From positions 9,317-73,316 of the forward strand of contig NZ_BAABBI010000006.1 of NCBI RefSeq assembly GCF_039537875.1: DNA of 64,000 nt, read 5' to 3'. The position numbers were made by a program, and so were the translations under genes. Positions 55,093 through 63,909 of the stretch are shown in pieces (the stretch's first letter is position 1; every line of letters starts with the position of its first letter). The notes beneath the pieces were generated by a model. That model was given only the letters and a program-made list of their open reading frames with translations, made no database searches and was not told the DNA's origin. The stretch is from Corallibacter vietnamensis. Its GTDB lineage: Bacteria; Bacteroidota; Bacteroidia; Flavobacteriales; Flavobacteriaceae.

Positions 55093-56349
55093 ATGAAAGA
55101 AATTAAAATTTTATTGTTAATTGCAGTATTTGCATTAACAGGGTGTAGCAAAAACGATGATGGTAATTCTTTGCCACCACCAAACCAAGCGCCACAAGCA
55201 TTCAGTTTATCAGTTATACCTAATAATGCGACTAATGTAGATTTGTTACCAATTCTTGAATGGAATGAATCTACAGATTCAGATGGCGATACCGTAACTT
55301 ATAGTTTATATATGGATACGCAAAATCCGCCAACAAAACTTGTTCAAGACAACATAACAGAAACAGATTTTGAAATAACAGAACCTTTAAGCCATTACAC
55401 TACCTATTACTGGAACGTTGTAGCAACTGATGGACAAGCGAGCACAGAGAGTTCAAACGTATTTAGTTTTACTACTCGTGGGATAAATCTTGCTGTTGAA
55501 GTAACTAATAGCGCTGGGTTTATTCCTAGGCGCTTTCATCAAGCTGTGTCGTTTAACAATAAGCTTTGGGTTATTGGTGGCGACAACCATAATGGTGAAG
55601 ACGAAAATGATGTTTGGTCTTCTATTGATGGTGTTACGTGGACAGAAGTAAATAGCAATGCTGATTTTTCTGGTCGTTGGGGGCATACTGTTACCGTATT
55701 CAATAATAAAATTTGGGTTATTGGAGGTTATGATGGCACCAATGAAACCAATGATGTTTGGTCTTCTACAGACGGTATAACTTGGAGAGAAGTAACCAAT
55801 AATTCAGCATTTACAGAACGCAGTAAACACCAAGCTTTGGTATTTAATAACAAACTTTGGGTCATTGGCGGAACTGACGTCAATGGTAATAACAACAGCG
55901 TTTGGTCTAGCAGCGACGGTGTAACTTGGACAGAAGTTACGGCATCGGCACAGTTTTCGGGAAGACACTCGTTTTCTGCTCTTACTTTTAATGATAAGAT
56001 GTGGGTTGTCGCCGGAAGTGATGGCAACGCCAAAAACGACGTTTGGTCTAGTGCTGATGGCGTCACATGGACAGAGGAGACTGCATCAGCACAGTTTTCA
56101 CCGAGATACAGCCAAACGGTAGTTGCGTTTAGCGATAAACTTTGGGTAATTGGTGGCGATGATGGTAATAATAAAAACGACATTTGGTATAGCAATGATG
56201 GAGCCAATTGGCACCAAGCTGTAGAACACGCCACATTTACCGAACGCTATGGGCATGCATCTACTGTATTTAATAACAAAATATGGGTGATTGGCGGCGA
56301 TGATGATACGGGTACGGGTTTTCTAGGCGATGTTTGGTCTATAAATTAA
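55093..56349 (+). CDS. lipoprotein with fibronectin-III-like and kelch-like repeats
   Basis: The 418-residue protein has the lipobox ALTGCSKND. Residues about 30-130 form an FN3-like domain (TYSLYMDTQNPPTKLVQ, YYWNVVATDG). Six repeats of about 48 residues follow, with consensus FNNKLWVIGG, then NDVWSSxDGVTWTEV, which should close into a kelch-type propeller. No T9SS domain is present, so it is anchored by lipid. Binding of a carbohydrate or protein is plausible but not shown. Confidence 0.85.
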   Translation: MKEIKILLLIAVFALTGCSKNDDGNSLPPPNQAPQAFSLSVIPNNATNVDLLPILEWNESTDSDGDTVTYSLYMDTQNPPTKLVQDNITETDFEITEPLSHYTTYYWNVVATDGQASTESSNVFSFTTRGINLAVEVTNSAGFIPRRFHQAVSFNNKLWVIGGDNHNGEDENDVWSSIDGVTWTEVNSNADFSGRWGHTVTVFNNKIWVIGGYDGTNETNDVWSSTDGITWREVTNNSAFTERSKHQALVFNNKLWVIGGTDVNGNNNSVWSSSDGVTWTEVTASAQFSGRHSFSALTFNDKMWVVAGSDGNAKNDVWSSADGVTWTEETASAQFSPRYSQTVVAFSDKLWVIGGDDGNNKNDIWYSNDGANWHQAVEHATFTERYGHASTVFNNKIWVIGGDDDTGTGFLGDVWSIN

Positions 56350-56394
56350 ATCCTTTTTTCACAAACACTATAAATCTATTTAAATATAAAAACA

Positions 56395-57219
56395 ATGAAA
56401 ACAAAAACGCACACATGCATCAAAATGCTAATGAACAAAATCATTGGCTTAATCATACTATTTGCCTTAATAATAAACTTATTTAACTGTAGCAAAGATG
56501 ATGATGATTCGCAACCGCAACCACAACCCGAGTTAACTATGGTTGAAAAATTATCAGCAGGTGATGGCAAGTGGTATTATGAAACAGGTTCAGGGGCGAA
56601 TTTTGACGCCTGTTTTAAGACAAGTTTTTTTAAGTTTATGAAAAACAACACCTTTCAAAGAAAGTTTTACGGTATAGACACGAATAATGATTGTACGCTA
56701 CAAAGCGAATTAGCAAACACTTTTGAAATTACCGACGATAATAAGATAAAATTTAATGACGATTCAGGAGCAGATGTTTATCCTATAATATCATTTACTG
56801 AAAATGAACTGGTTTTACAGTATCCAACCGGCGGCGAACTCACATTAGATAAAACCCCAGGAAACTACGTGCGCGAACCAACTACTAAGGAAAAACTAAC
56901 TGCTGGTGACGGGAAATGGTATTTTGAATCTCCTGCACATAACACCTGTTATAAAAAGAGCTTTATACGCTTTTTTTCTGAAAACACTTTTATTCAGGAA
57001 ATATACGATTTAGATAGCAATGATAATTGTGTTGTTCAATCAGGTGGCACAGGTTCAGGGACGTATGAAGTATTAAGTGATACCGAGATAGATTTCACTT
57101 TTAGCGGTAGTACAGCAAGTACATTTACCATTATCTCACTTACCGAAAATGAACTGATATTTCAAATTACGGCTAACGGGACTACATCAACAATTGTTTT
57201 AGATAAAACCGAAGGCTAA
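56395..57219 (+). CDS. lipoprotein with two tandem lipocalin-like domains
   Basis: The protein has 274 residues; an internal Met at residue 13 (MNKIIGLIILFALI) may be the true start. The lipobox is LFNCSKDDDD. The mature part is an internal duplication: LSAGDGKWYYETG at about residue 53 and LTAGDGKWYFESP at about 170. Each is followed by a Cys-containing strand (FDACFKTSFFKF, NTCYKKSFIRF) and a ...FTENEL/LTENEL... strand. This is reminiscent of small lipocalin-like proteins. Function is unknown. Confidence 0.78.
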   Translation: MKTKTHTCIKMLMNKIIGLIILFALIINLFNCSKDDDDSQPQPQPELTMVEKLSAGDGKWYYETGSGANFDACFKTSFFKFMKNNTFQRKFYGIDTNNDCTLQSELANTFEITDDNKIKFNDDSGADVYPIISFTENELVLQYPTGGELTLDKTPGNYVREPTTKEKLTAGDGKWYFESPAHNTCYKKSFIRFFSENTFIQEIYDLDSNDNCVVQSGGTGSGTYEVLSDTEIDFTFSGSTASTFTIISLTENELIFQITANGTTSTIVLDKTEG

Positions 57220-57253
57220 TCACCTCCATACACAACATTAAAAACAGCTTACA

Positions 57254-60200
57254 ATGAAAACAATAATACATTATTTGTCAAATAAAAGCATACTGGCAAC
57301 TATTGCTTGTATGATTGGGATTTATGCTTCTGCGCAAATCACGAACATTCCCGATGCTAATTTTGAGCAAGCGCTTATAGACTTGGGCTACGACACCGTT
57401 TTAGATGGTCAAGTTTTGACTGCCAACATAAACACTGTGACAAGTCTTGATGTAGAAAGTAAGAACCTAACCAATTTAACAGGGATAGAAGATTTTACAG
57501 CACTTGAGTTTTTAAGTGTTACCAATAATTTATTGACTAACTTAAATTTAAGTCAAAACACCAATTTGACCGAATTGCGATGCGTTTCGAATGAACTTAC
57601 CTCAATAAACATTTCACAGAATACAGCATTGGAGCGTTTGTGGGTAACGGGAAATGACCTAACTGCTCTAGATGTAAGTCAAAACACCAATTTGATTGAC
57701 TTGCGTTGTGCCAACAACCCATTTACCAGCTTGGATGTGAGTAATAACATCAATCTTGAGTACCTCGTAATATATTGGAATTCATTAGAAGTTTTGGATG
57801 TGAGCCAAAACATTAATTTAACTCATTTAGATTGTAATGGGAGCGATTTTTTAACAACCTTGAATGTTAAAAATGGCACCAACTATTTGATAACGTTTTT
57901 TGATGCCACTAATTCGCCAAACTTGTCGTGCATTCAGGTAGATAATGCAGCATATTCTACAACCAATTGGACAGATATAGATCCTACAACAAGCTTTTCA
58001 AGTTTTTGCCAAAACTATTACGCCTACATTCCAGATGATAATTTTGAACAAGCACTTATTGATTTAGGGTACGACGATGTATTAGATGATTACGTGTTAG
58101 CACATAACATTAATACCATAACGTCATTGGATGTAAGCGCTAAAAACATTGCAACCTTAAGTGGTATACAATTTTTTACAGCCTTGGAAACCTTGGCTTG
58201 TGAAAACAACTCCCTATCTGTTTTGGACATACGAAGCAATCCTAATTTAGAAACGCTTTCGTGCTATAATAACCAAATTACAGAATTGTACGTTTACCAA
58301 TACCCATTTAGCTCTAACCTAAAGACGTTATCCTGTTACAATAACCAAATTTCTTATCTGTATTTTGGTTTGGACAATGTGCTTGAAGAGTTGCATTGCT
58401 TCAATAACCAGATAGAAGCCATTAGTTTACTAAACAATATCACATTACAAACATTAAATTGTTATGGTAATGAACTTACTGCTTTAGACTTAAGTCAGAC
58501 TTCTAGTTTGAGTTGGTTGCGTTGCGACAATAACCAATTGAAAGCCCTAGATGTGAAAAATAGCAACAATAGTCAAATGACATATTTCAACACATCAAAC
58601 AATCCCGATTTAAGCTGCATCAATGTAGATGATGCCAATTATGCTTCAACAAACTGGACCAATATTGATGCCACCACAACATTCTCTGAAACGTGTGCTG
58701 ATTACTATACCGCTATTCCTGATTCCAACTTTGAACAAGCACTTATAGACTTGGGCTACGATACAGTTATTGATGGGCAGGTTTTAACAGCTAGCATTAA
58801 GACGATAACGCATTTAAATATTAATAATTACTCAATTTCAGATGTAACAGGAATTCAAGATTTTGAATTGTTAACTGAATTATCCTGCTCACAAAACAAC
58901 CTTACGACTTTGGATGTATCACAAAATAGCAATTTAACAACTTTGATTTGTGTAGAAAACGCTCTAACATCCTTAAATGTGAGTCAAAATACTAATCTTG
59001 TATCACTTCAATGTACTTTTAATCAACTCACAACATTAGATGTAAGTCAAAATAACAATTTAGTAAGCCTACTTTGTCTGTACAACTCAATAACAGCTCT
59101 TGATGTGAGTCAAAATTCGCAATTAATAAACCTAAGCTGTAGTTACAATCAACTTACGTCACTTAATATTAAAAATGGAAACAATACCAACTTTTTTTCT
59201 TTTGATGCAAAAGACAATTCTAATTTAAGTTGTGTAGAAGTTGATGATGTCACTTTTGCCAATGCTAATTTAAGTACTGGAATAAATGGGATAACCGTTT
59301 TTTCTGAAGATTGTACTCCTTCATATACAGCCATTCCTGATGTTAATTTTGAGCAGGCACTTATAGACTTGGGTTACGATACCGTAATAGACGGACAAGT
59401 ATTGACAAGCAATATTAGCACAGTTACCAACCTAAATGTCTATGCCAAAAATATTAGTGATTTAGATGGTATTCAGGATTTTTCAGCATTAGAAGAGTTG
59501 AATTGTGCTGCCAACCAGCTCGCTGTTTTTGATGTTTCTCAAAACTTAAACCTGGAAACCTTGTACTGCTTTCAAAACCAATTACAAAATTTAGATGTAA
59601 GTAATAACACCCAACTTACATATTTAGATTGTAGCAACAATCAACTTACGGTTTTGAATCTGGATCAAAACCAATATTTAGAACGTTTGTATTGTACAGA
59701 TAACGACTTATTGGTTTTAGATGTATCGCTTAATGGCGACTTGTACACTTTAAGCTGCTATAACAACAATTTACACGGGTTAAATGTAGCCAATGCCAAT
59801 AACACTAATTTCAATTTGTTTCAGGCAAACAACAATCCAAATTTAACTTGCATTCAAGTTGATGATGCCACATACGCTACGGCAAACTGGACAGATATTG
59901 ATGCCACAGCAAGCTTTTCAGACTTTTGTTACACACTTATTCCTGATCCTAATTTTGAACAAGCCTTGATGGATTTAGGACTTGATAATTTTATGGACGG
60001 TCAAGTGCAAACCAGCAACATAAACGGAGTAATAAATTTAAACGTGTCAAACAAAAACATTGCAGATCTCACGGGTATAGAAGATTTTGTGAGCTTAGAA
60101 ATTCTGGATTGTTCCAGCAACAACTTAACAAATTTGGATTTTAGCAATAATTTCCTATTGTTTTTTTTAGATTGCCATGCAAACGATTTAACAAGCTTAA

Positions 60201-61036
60201 ACGTAAGCAACAATGCAAACTTAGCAAGTCTAGACTGTAGCAATAATCAATTAACAACACTAAATGTAACTCATAATAATGATTTGTTAGAGTTGAGTAC
60301 AAACATAAATCAGTTAAGTCAATTAGACGTTAGCCAAAATAATAACTTGGAATGGTTAAATTGTAATTCCAACTTGTTAACTAGTTTAGATGTATCAAAC
60401 AACCCTGCTTTATTGGGTTTGACTTTAACGGGAAATCAGATAACTTCTTTAGACTTGAGTCAAAACCTAAATCTTCAGTTTTTATACTGTGACTTCAATC
60501 AACTGCAAGCCTTGGATGTGTCACTTCAAACAGATTTAATCCATCTCCATTGCAGTGCTAACCAATTAACAGCATTGGATGTATCACAAAATATAAATTT
60601 AACAACCCTAAGAGGATATTCAAACTTATACACCGCTATAAATCTTGCCAATGGCAACAATGCTGCAATGACAGATGTTAATTTGATTAACAACCCAGAC
60701 CTAACCTGTATTCAAATAGATAATGGGTTTACGCCACCAACCGATGGTAGTTGGCAAAAAGATACTGCAGCTTCTTATAGCTATGCTTGTTCAACATTGG
60801 GAATAGAAACAACAAACATAGATACGCTAAAGATGTATCCAAACCCAGTGGAAGAGTATTTAACCATTACATCAAAAATACCTTTAACCTTACAGCTGTA
60901 TAATGTGCAAGGACAACTTTTAAAGACCGTAAAGGTAGATGAAAATACAACGGTTGATTTTAATGGCTTGCCGTCTGGTGTGTATTTTTTGAAGGACGTA
61001 AATGGTTTAGCTAACAAAAAGATAGTGAAGTATTAG
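57254..61036 (+). CDS. giant leucine-rich-repeat surface protein, five modules, T9SS cargo
   Basis: The 1260-residue protein has a signal peptide (residues 1-27). Five modules each open with IPDxNFEQALIDLGYD, at about residues 32, 258, 486, 692 and 894. Each contains bacterial LRRs of about 21 residues (LTTLDVSQNxNLxxLxCxxN), and the first four close with a segment like DNPNLSCIQVDDATYATxNW. The last 75 residues are a T9SS sorting domain (MYPNPVEEYLTI, ending KKIVKY). Such proteins are candidate adhesins or ligand-binding scaffolds. It is last in the operon, before a terminator. Confidence 0.93.
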   Translation: MKTIIHYLSNKSILATIACMIGIYASAQITNIPDANFEQALIDLGYDTVLDGQVLTANINTVTSLDVESKNLTNLTGIEDFTALEFLSVTNNLLTNLNLSQNTNLTELRCVSNELTSINISQNTALERLWVTGNDLTALDVSQNTNLIDLRCANNPFTSLDVSNNINLEYLVIYWNSLEVLDVSQNINLTHLDCNGSDFLTTLNVKNGTNYLITFFDATNSPNLSCIQVDNAAYSTTNWTDIDPTTSFSSFCQNYYAYIPDDNFEQALIDLGYDDVLDDYVLAHNINTITSLDVSAKNIATLSGIQFFTALETLACENNSLSVLDIRSNPNLETLSCYNNQITELYVYQYPFSSNLKTLSCYNNQISYLYFGLDNVLEELHCFNNQIEAISLLNNITLQTLNCYGNELTALDLSQTSSLSWLRCDNNQLKALDVKNSNNSQMTYFNTSNNPDLSCINVDDANYASTNWTNIDATTTFSETCADYYTAIPDSNFEQALIDLGYDTVIDGQVLTASIKTITHLNINNYSISDVTGIQDFELLTELSCSQNNLTTLDVSQNSNLTTLICVENALTSLNVSQNTNLVSLQCTFNQLTTLDVSQNNNLVSLLCLYNSITALDVSQNSQLINLSCSYNQLTSLNIKNGNNTNFFSFDAKDNSNLSCVEVDDVTFANANLSTGINGITVFSEDCTPSYTAIPDVNFEQALIDLGYDTVIDGQVLTSNISTVTNLNVYAKNISDLDGIQDFSALEELNCAANQLAVFDVSQNLNLETLYCFQNQLQNLDVSNNTQLTYLDCSNNQLTVLNLDQNQYLERLYCTDNDLLVLDVSLNGDLYTLSCYNNNLHGLNVANANNTNFNLFQANNNPNLTCIQVDDATYATANWTDIDATASFSDFCYTLIPDPNFEQALMDLGLDNFMDGQVQTSNINGVINLNVSNKNIADLTGIEDFVSLEILDCSSNNLTNLDFSNNFLLFFLDCHANDLTSLNVSNNANLASLDCSNNQLTTLNVTHNNDLLELSTNINQLSQLDVSQNNNLEWLNCNSNLLTSLDVSNNPALLGLTLTGNQITSLDLSQNLNLQFLYCDFNQLQALDVSLQTDLIHLHCSANQLTALDVSQNINLTTLRGYSNLYTAINLANGNNAAMTDVNLINNPDLTCIQIDNGFTPPTDGSWQKDTAASYSYACSTLGIETTNIDTLKMYPNPVEEYLTITSKIPLTLQLYNVQGQLLKTVKVDENTTVDFNGLPSGVYFLKDVNGLANKKIVKY

Positions 61037-61056
61037 TTGTATTGATTTATAGTTCT

Positions 61057-61092
61057 AAAACCTCGATATGTGATAACAGTCGAGGTTTTTTG
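61057..61092 (+). terminator. intrinsic terminator after the LRR gene
   Basis: A 10-bp perfect stem AAAACCTCGA/TCGAGGTTTT with a 13-nt loop is followed by more T. It lies 20 nt after the stop and closes the 53831-61036 operon. Confidence 0.9.
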
Positions 61093-61153
61093 TTTTTTAA
61101 GACTAACATTTATCTTCGCAGAAAGGTTTAATTTTATTTACGACTATTTTAGT

Positions 61154-61540
61154 ATGGGATTTTTAAAAAACATATTTGGTTCATCTGAACCTAAAGAAGA
61201 AAAGATACTGCCTTGGATAGCGCTTAACCAAGTGTCGCAATTAGCAGAAATTACCAAAAACTCACATAACAAGCCACAGCTTATTTTTAAGCACTCTACA
61301 CGATGTGGTATTAGCCGAATGGTTATGCGACAGTTTGTGAGTGATTATGAACTAACCGAAACTGAAGCAGACTTGTATTATTTAGATTTATTAAACTACA
61401 GAGAGGTTTCTAATGAAGTAGGATATACGTTTCAGGTTATGCATGAGTCACCACAGCTATTGGTTATTAAAAATGGGGTAGTAGTTGCCCATGCATCTCA
61501 TGGCGCTATTAATGATTTAGATTTGAGTACGCTGTCTTAA
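61154..61540 (+). CDS. YtxJ-type bacillithiol-system redox protein
   Basis: The protein has 128 residues from ATG 61154 (MGFLKNIFG); the frame is open to 61070, but that part overlaps the terminator region. It is thioredoxin-like with a single active-site Cys in HSTRCGISRMV near residue 50 and the cis-Pro loop in HESPQLLVI. This monothiol form matches the YtxJ/DUF2847 family tied to bacillithiol. A -7-like TATCTTCG lies at 61111-61118. Confidence 0.85.
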   Translation: MGFLKNIFGSSEPKEEKILPWIALNQVSQLAEITKNSHNKPQLIFKHSTRCGISRMVMRQFVSDYELTETEADLYYLDLLNYREVSNEVGYTFQVMHESPQLLVIKNGVVVAHASHGAINDLDLSTLS

Positions 61541-61577
61541 AACTATGTAACGTTACGTATTGTTTGGTGTTTTTAGG

Positions 61578-61604
61578 TTGTCTAAATTGTTGTGGTTAAT
61601 TTTG
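61578..61604 (+). promoter_or_regulatory. promoter before the broken lipoprotein gene
   Basis: TTG (61578-61580), 16 nt, then TAATTTTG (61597-61604) fits the Bacteroidota promoter pattern. It lies 45 nt before the first ATG of the broken gene, so the remnant may still be transcribed. A near-perfect 16-bp palindrome (TATGTAACGTTACGTA, 61544-61559) lies just upstream. Confidence 0.5.
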
Positions 61605-61649
61605 ACCGAACAAACAAACATTTACACTAACTTTAAACAATGGTAAATC

Positions 61650-63219
61650 ATGAAACGAAAACGATTGACAAAACACCTCAAAATTAAAATCCTACTCTTT
61701 GGAGTTTCACTGTTCTTGTCAACTGCCAAAAAGACGACGATTTTAAAAACACTGCTCCCATTGAGGTAATGGTCAAGAAACCCATAAGTATTTCAACAAT
61801 ACAGAGAGAACAGATTATTGCTAACAAACAGGTGTGGTCATCTGTTGAAAAACTAAAAACAGAACTCCTTGACTTCAACGCTATACAGCAGAACAGAACG
61901 GCATACTCCGATAGTACAGGGTTGGAAATAAACACCGACTTTGCCACATATATTGAATTTGAAAACGGCTACCATTCCTACACTTTTTGGGTAACCAACA
62001 CGCCTGACTATGGTGGGCTACAGAATGTTCTTATTAGCCTATAGCCAGACAACAGCTACAAGGAGTTTTTAGTACATTATGATATTACTGACGAAGAGAT
62101 AATGCAGATATAACAAGAAGAGGAAGTTGACCTAATCGATAGATTTCTATGACTGAAATCAATTCAGGTTTTACAGAAGATATTTTTTCTAGGGTTGTTT
62201 ATGAAGATGAGTGCACAAAGCTTGATTTCGAACCTAACACCTGTTCTTCAGGAGCACATGAATATGGTGATAATAGTTGCACTTATCTTGACCCTGAAAA
62301 TAACGATGGAACTCCTGCTGCACCAGGTGGCACATACACTACTACACTAAAACCCTGTGATATGCCTACAGGTGATGTGACGCCTGACACCTCAAACCCA
62401 TCTAACCAAGGGCCGCATGGCAGTGTAGGTAATGGAGGCAACACTTCCTCTCCTACAACTTGCGCTGGTAGTAGAAAATGTGTGCCTGTGGGTACAGGCC
62501 CTATTTTAACACAGGAACAAATTGACCAAAAAAATTGTGATGAACTCAATCGCATTGGAAATTCTGCTTATGCTGCTAGTGCTTTCATTACCCTAAATAA
62601 TAATCTTAATCAAAATACTGAAACAGGATTCTCTCTAGATATTAGGCCAAATTTTCCTTATTTCGCACCTATTCCTAAACAATTAATAAGTGATAGTGAA
62701 GTAAGTGCTGGTCAAAATCCATATAGCTTTGCCTATTTACATAACCATTTTATTGGTAAATTTGAAATGTTTGGTCATGGTGATATTCACACTCTGTTTA
62801 GATACGCTAACAATTTCAACCCAAGTTTATTGCCAAATTATCAATTTGACAACTCTTTGTTTGTTGTCTTTATGACCGTAAGAGACAATACCTATGCTAT
62901 TAAAATCGAAGATATAGATAAACTAGCTACAATTCAACAATATTTTGTTGATGAAAGAGCAAAAATTGACTTTGCCAATGATTTAGAAGATGTTTTTAAA
63001 GATGCAAATAGAGATGCTAATGGAAATAGAAGATCAAATCCTGCAGACGCTGACCAAGAGGAATTGGCAAAAGCCTTTCTGAAATTTGTAAATGAAACTA
63101 ATGACTTTGGTATTGCACTTTATAAAGCCAATACAGACGATGTGTTAAGCCAAAATGCAATTTGGCAAAAATTGTCATTAGATGAAAATGGTGATTTAAC
63201 ACCTACTAACTGTAATTAA
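61650..63219 (+). pseudogene. broken lipoprotein gene, two frameshifts and two internal stops
   Basis: One reading runs through four damaged pieces. ATG 61650 encodes a signal peptide (KILLFGVSLFL), then a loss of about 1 nt near 61718 separates it from the lipobox NCQKDDDFKN. The second piece is intact to TAG at 62042-62044 (LISL*PDNSYKEF) and reads through TAA at 62111-62113 (IMQI*QEEEV) to near 62147. A shift there leads into the last, 356-residue open part (MTEINSGFTEDIF to PTNCN, 62149-63219). That part has YLHNHFIGKFEMFGHGDI, which recalls a JAMM-type H-x-H...D metal site but without the usual Ser. The final piece could still be translated. Confidence 0.78.
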
Positions 63220-63231
63220 AATTTAAAAATT

Positions 63232-63861
63232 ATGAAAAAAACAATTTATTTATTAATAGTCTTTATTCTGACAGCTGTCTCTTGCAAAGCACAAAGTCCA
63301 GTTATTTCAATTTATGATGATTTGAAAGTTCCAAGACAACAAAATGCCTATTATAAAGATACGGATAATGATTTCGACAGGTTTATTGGTACTTGGAAGT
63401 ATACCAACGGGCAAGAAGAGTTTACTATAGTTTTAAACAAGAAATTATTAGATTACCATACTAACTATAAGAATATTTCGTATTATGAAGATGTCATTTA
63501 TGGTGAGTTTCGATATGTAGATTCAAATGGAGTAGAACTCGTTAACACGCTTTCAAATATTGATAGTAATCCCACGGATATATCTGAACATTTAATATTT
63601 GGTAATAAGATAAATCCATCCTTGTTTTTGCCAAGTTGTGAAAACTGCCACCCAAATGAACGTAGTATCTTTTTGAGTTTTCGGGATCCTTTAAGAGATT
63701 ACATTAAGTGTGAACTTGTTTTAAGAACTATACCTAATACTCAAAATAGTAATGTAAACGATTTAAAAGCGGTTATAAGAGGTAAATATTCGATAATACC
63801 TGAAGGCTCACCAACAGATAGTAGAATACCTTATGGTAAGTATTTGATGATAAAACAATAG
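63232..63861 (+). CDS. DUF6705-like lipoprotein
   Basis: The 209-residue protein has a signal peptide with a lipobox-like end (LTAVSCKAQ). The segment DNDFDRFIGTWKYTNGQEEFTI near residue 45 and the later FLSFRDPLRDYIKCEL match the flavobacterial DUF6705 group as I know it. It is probably a small lipocalin-like beta-barrel; function is unknown. It starts 12 nt after the broken lipoprotein gene, with which it may form a pair. A short inverted repeat ACCACA/TGTGGT follows at 63869-63889. Confidence 0.75.
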   Translation: MKKTIYLLIVFILTAVSCKAQSPVISIYDDLKVPRQQNAYYKDTDNDFDRFIGTWKYTNGQEEFTIVLNKKLLDYHTNYKNISYYEDVIYGEFRYVDSNGVELVNTLSNIDSNPTDISEHLIFGNKINPSLFLPSCENCHPNERSIFLSFRDPLRDYIKCELVLRTIPNTQNSNVNDLKAVIRGKYSIIPEGSPTDSRIPYGKYLMIKQ

Positions 63862-63909
63862 AAAACTAACCACAACAAAGTACTGTGGTAAAAAACAAGT
63901 AAAAATCTA

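Noticed and set aside
57254..61036. Repeated DNA that could be taken for a tandem repeat or CRISPR-like array
   Set aside because: The repeats are in one continuous reading frame and encode LRR units; spacing varies and no spacers occur.
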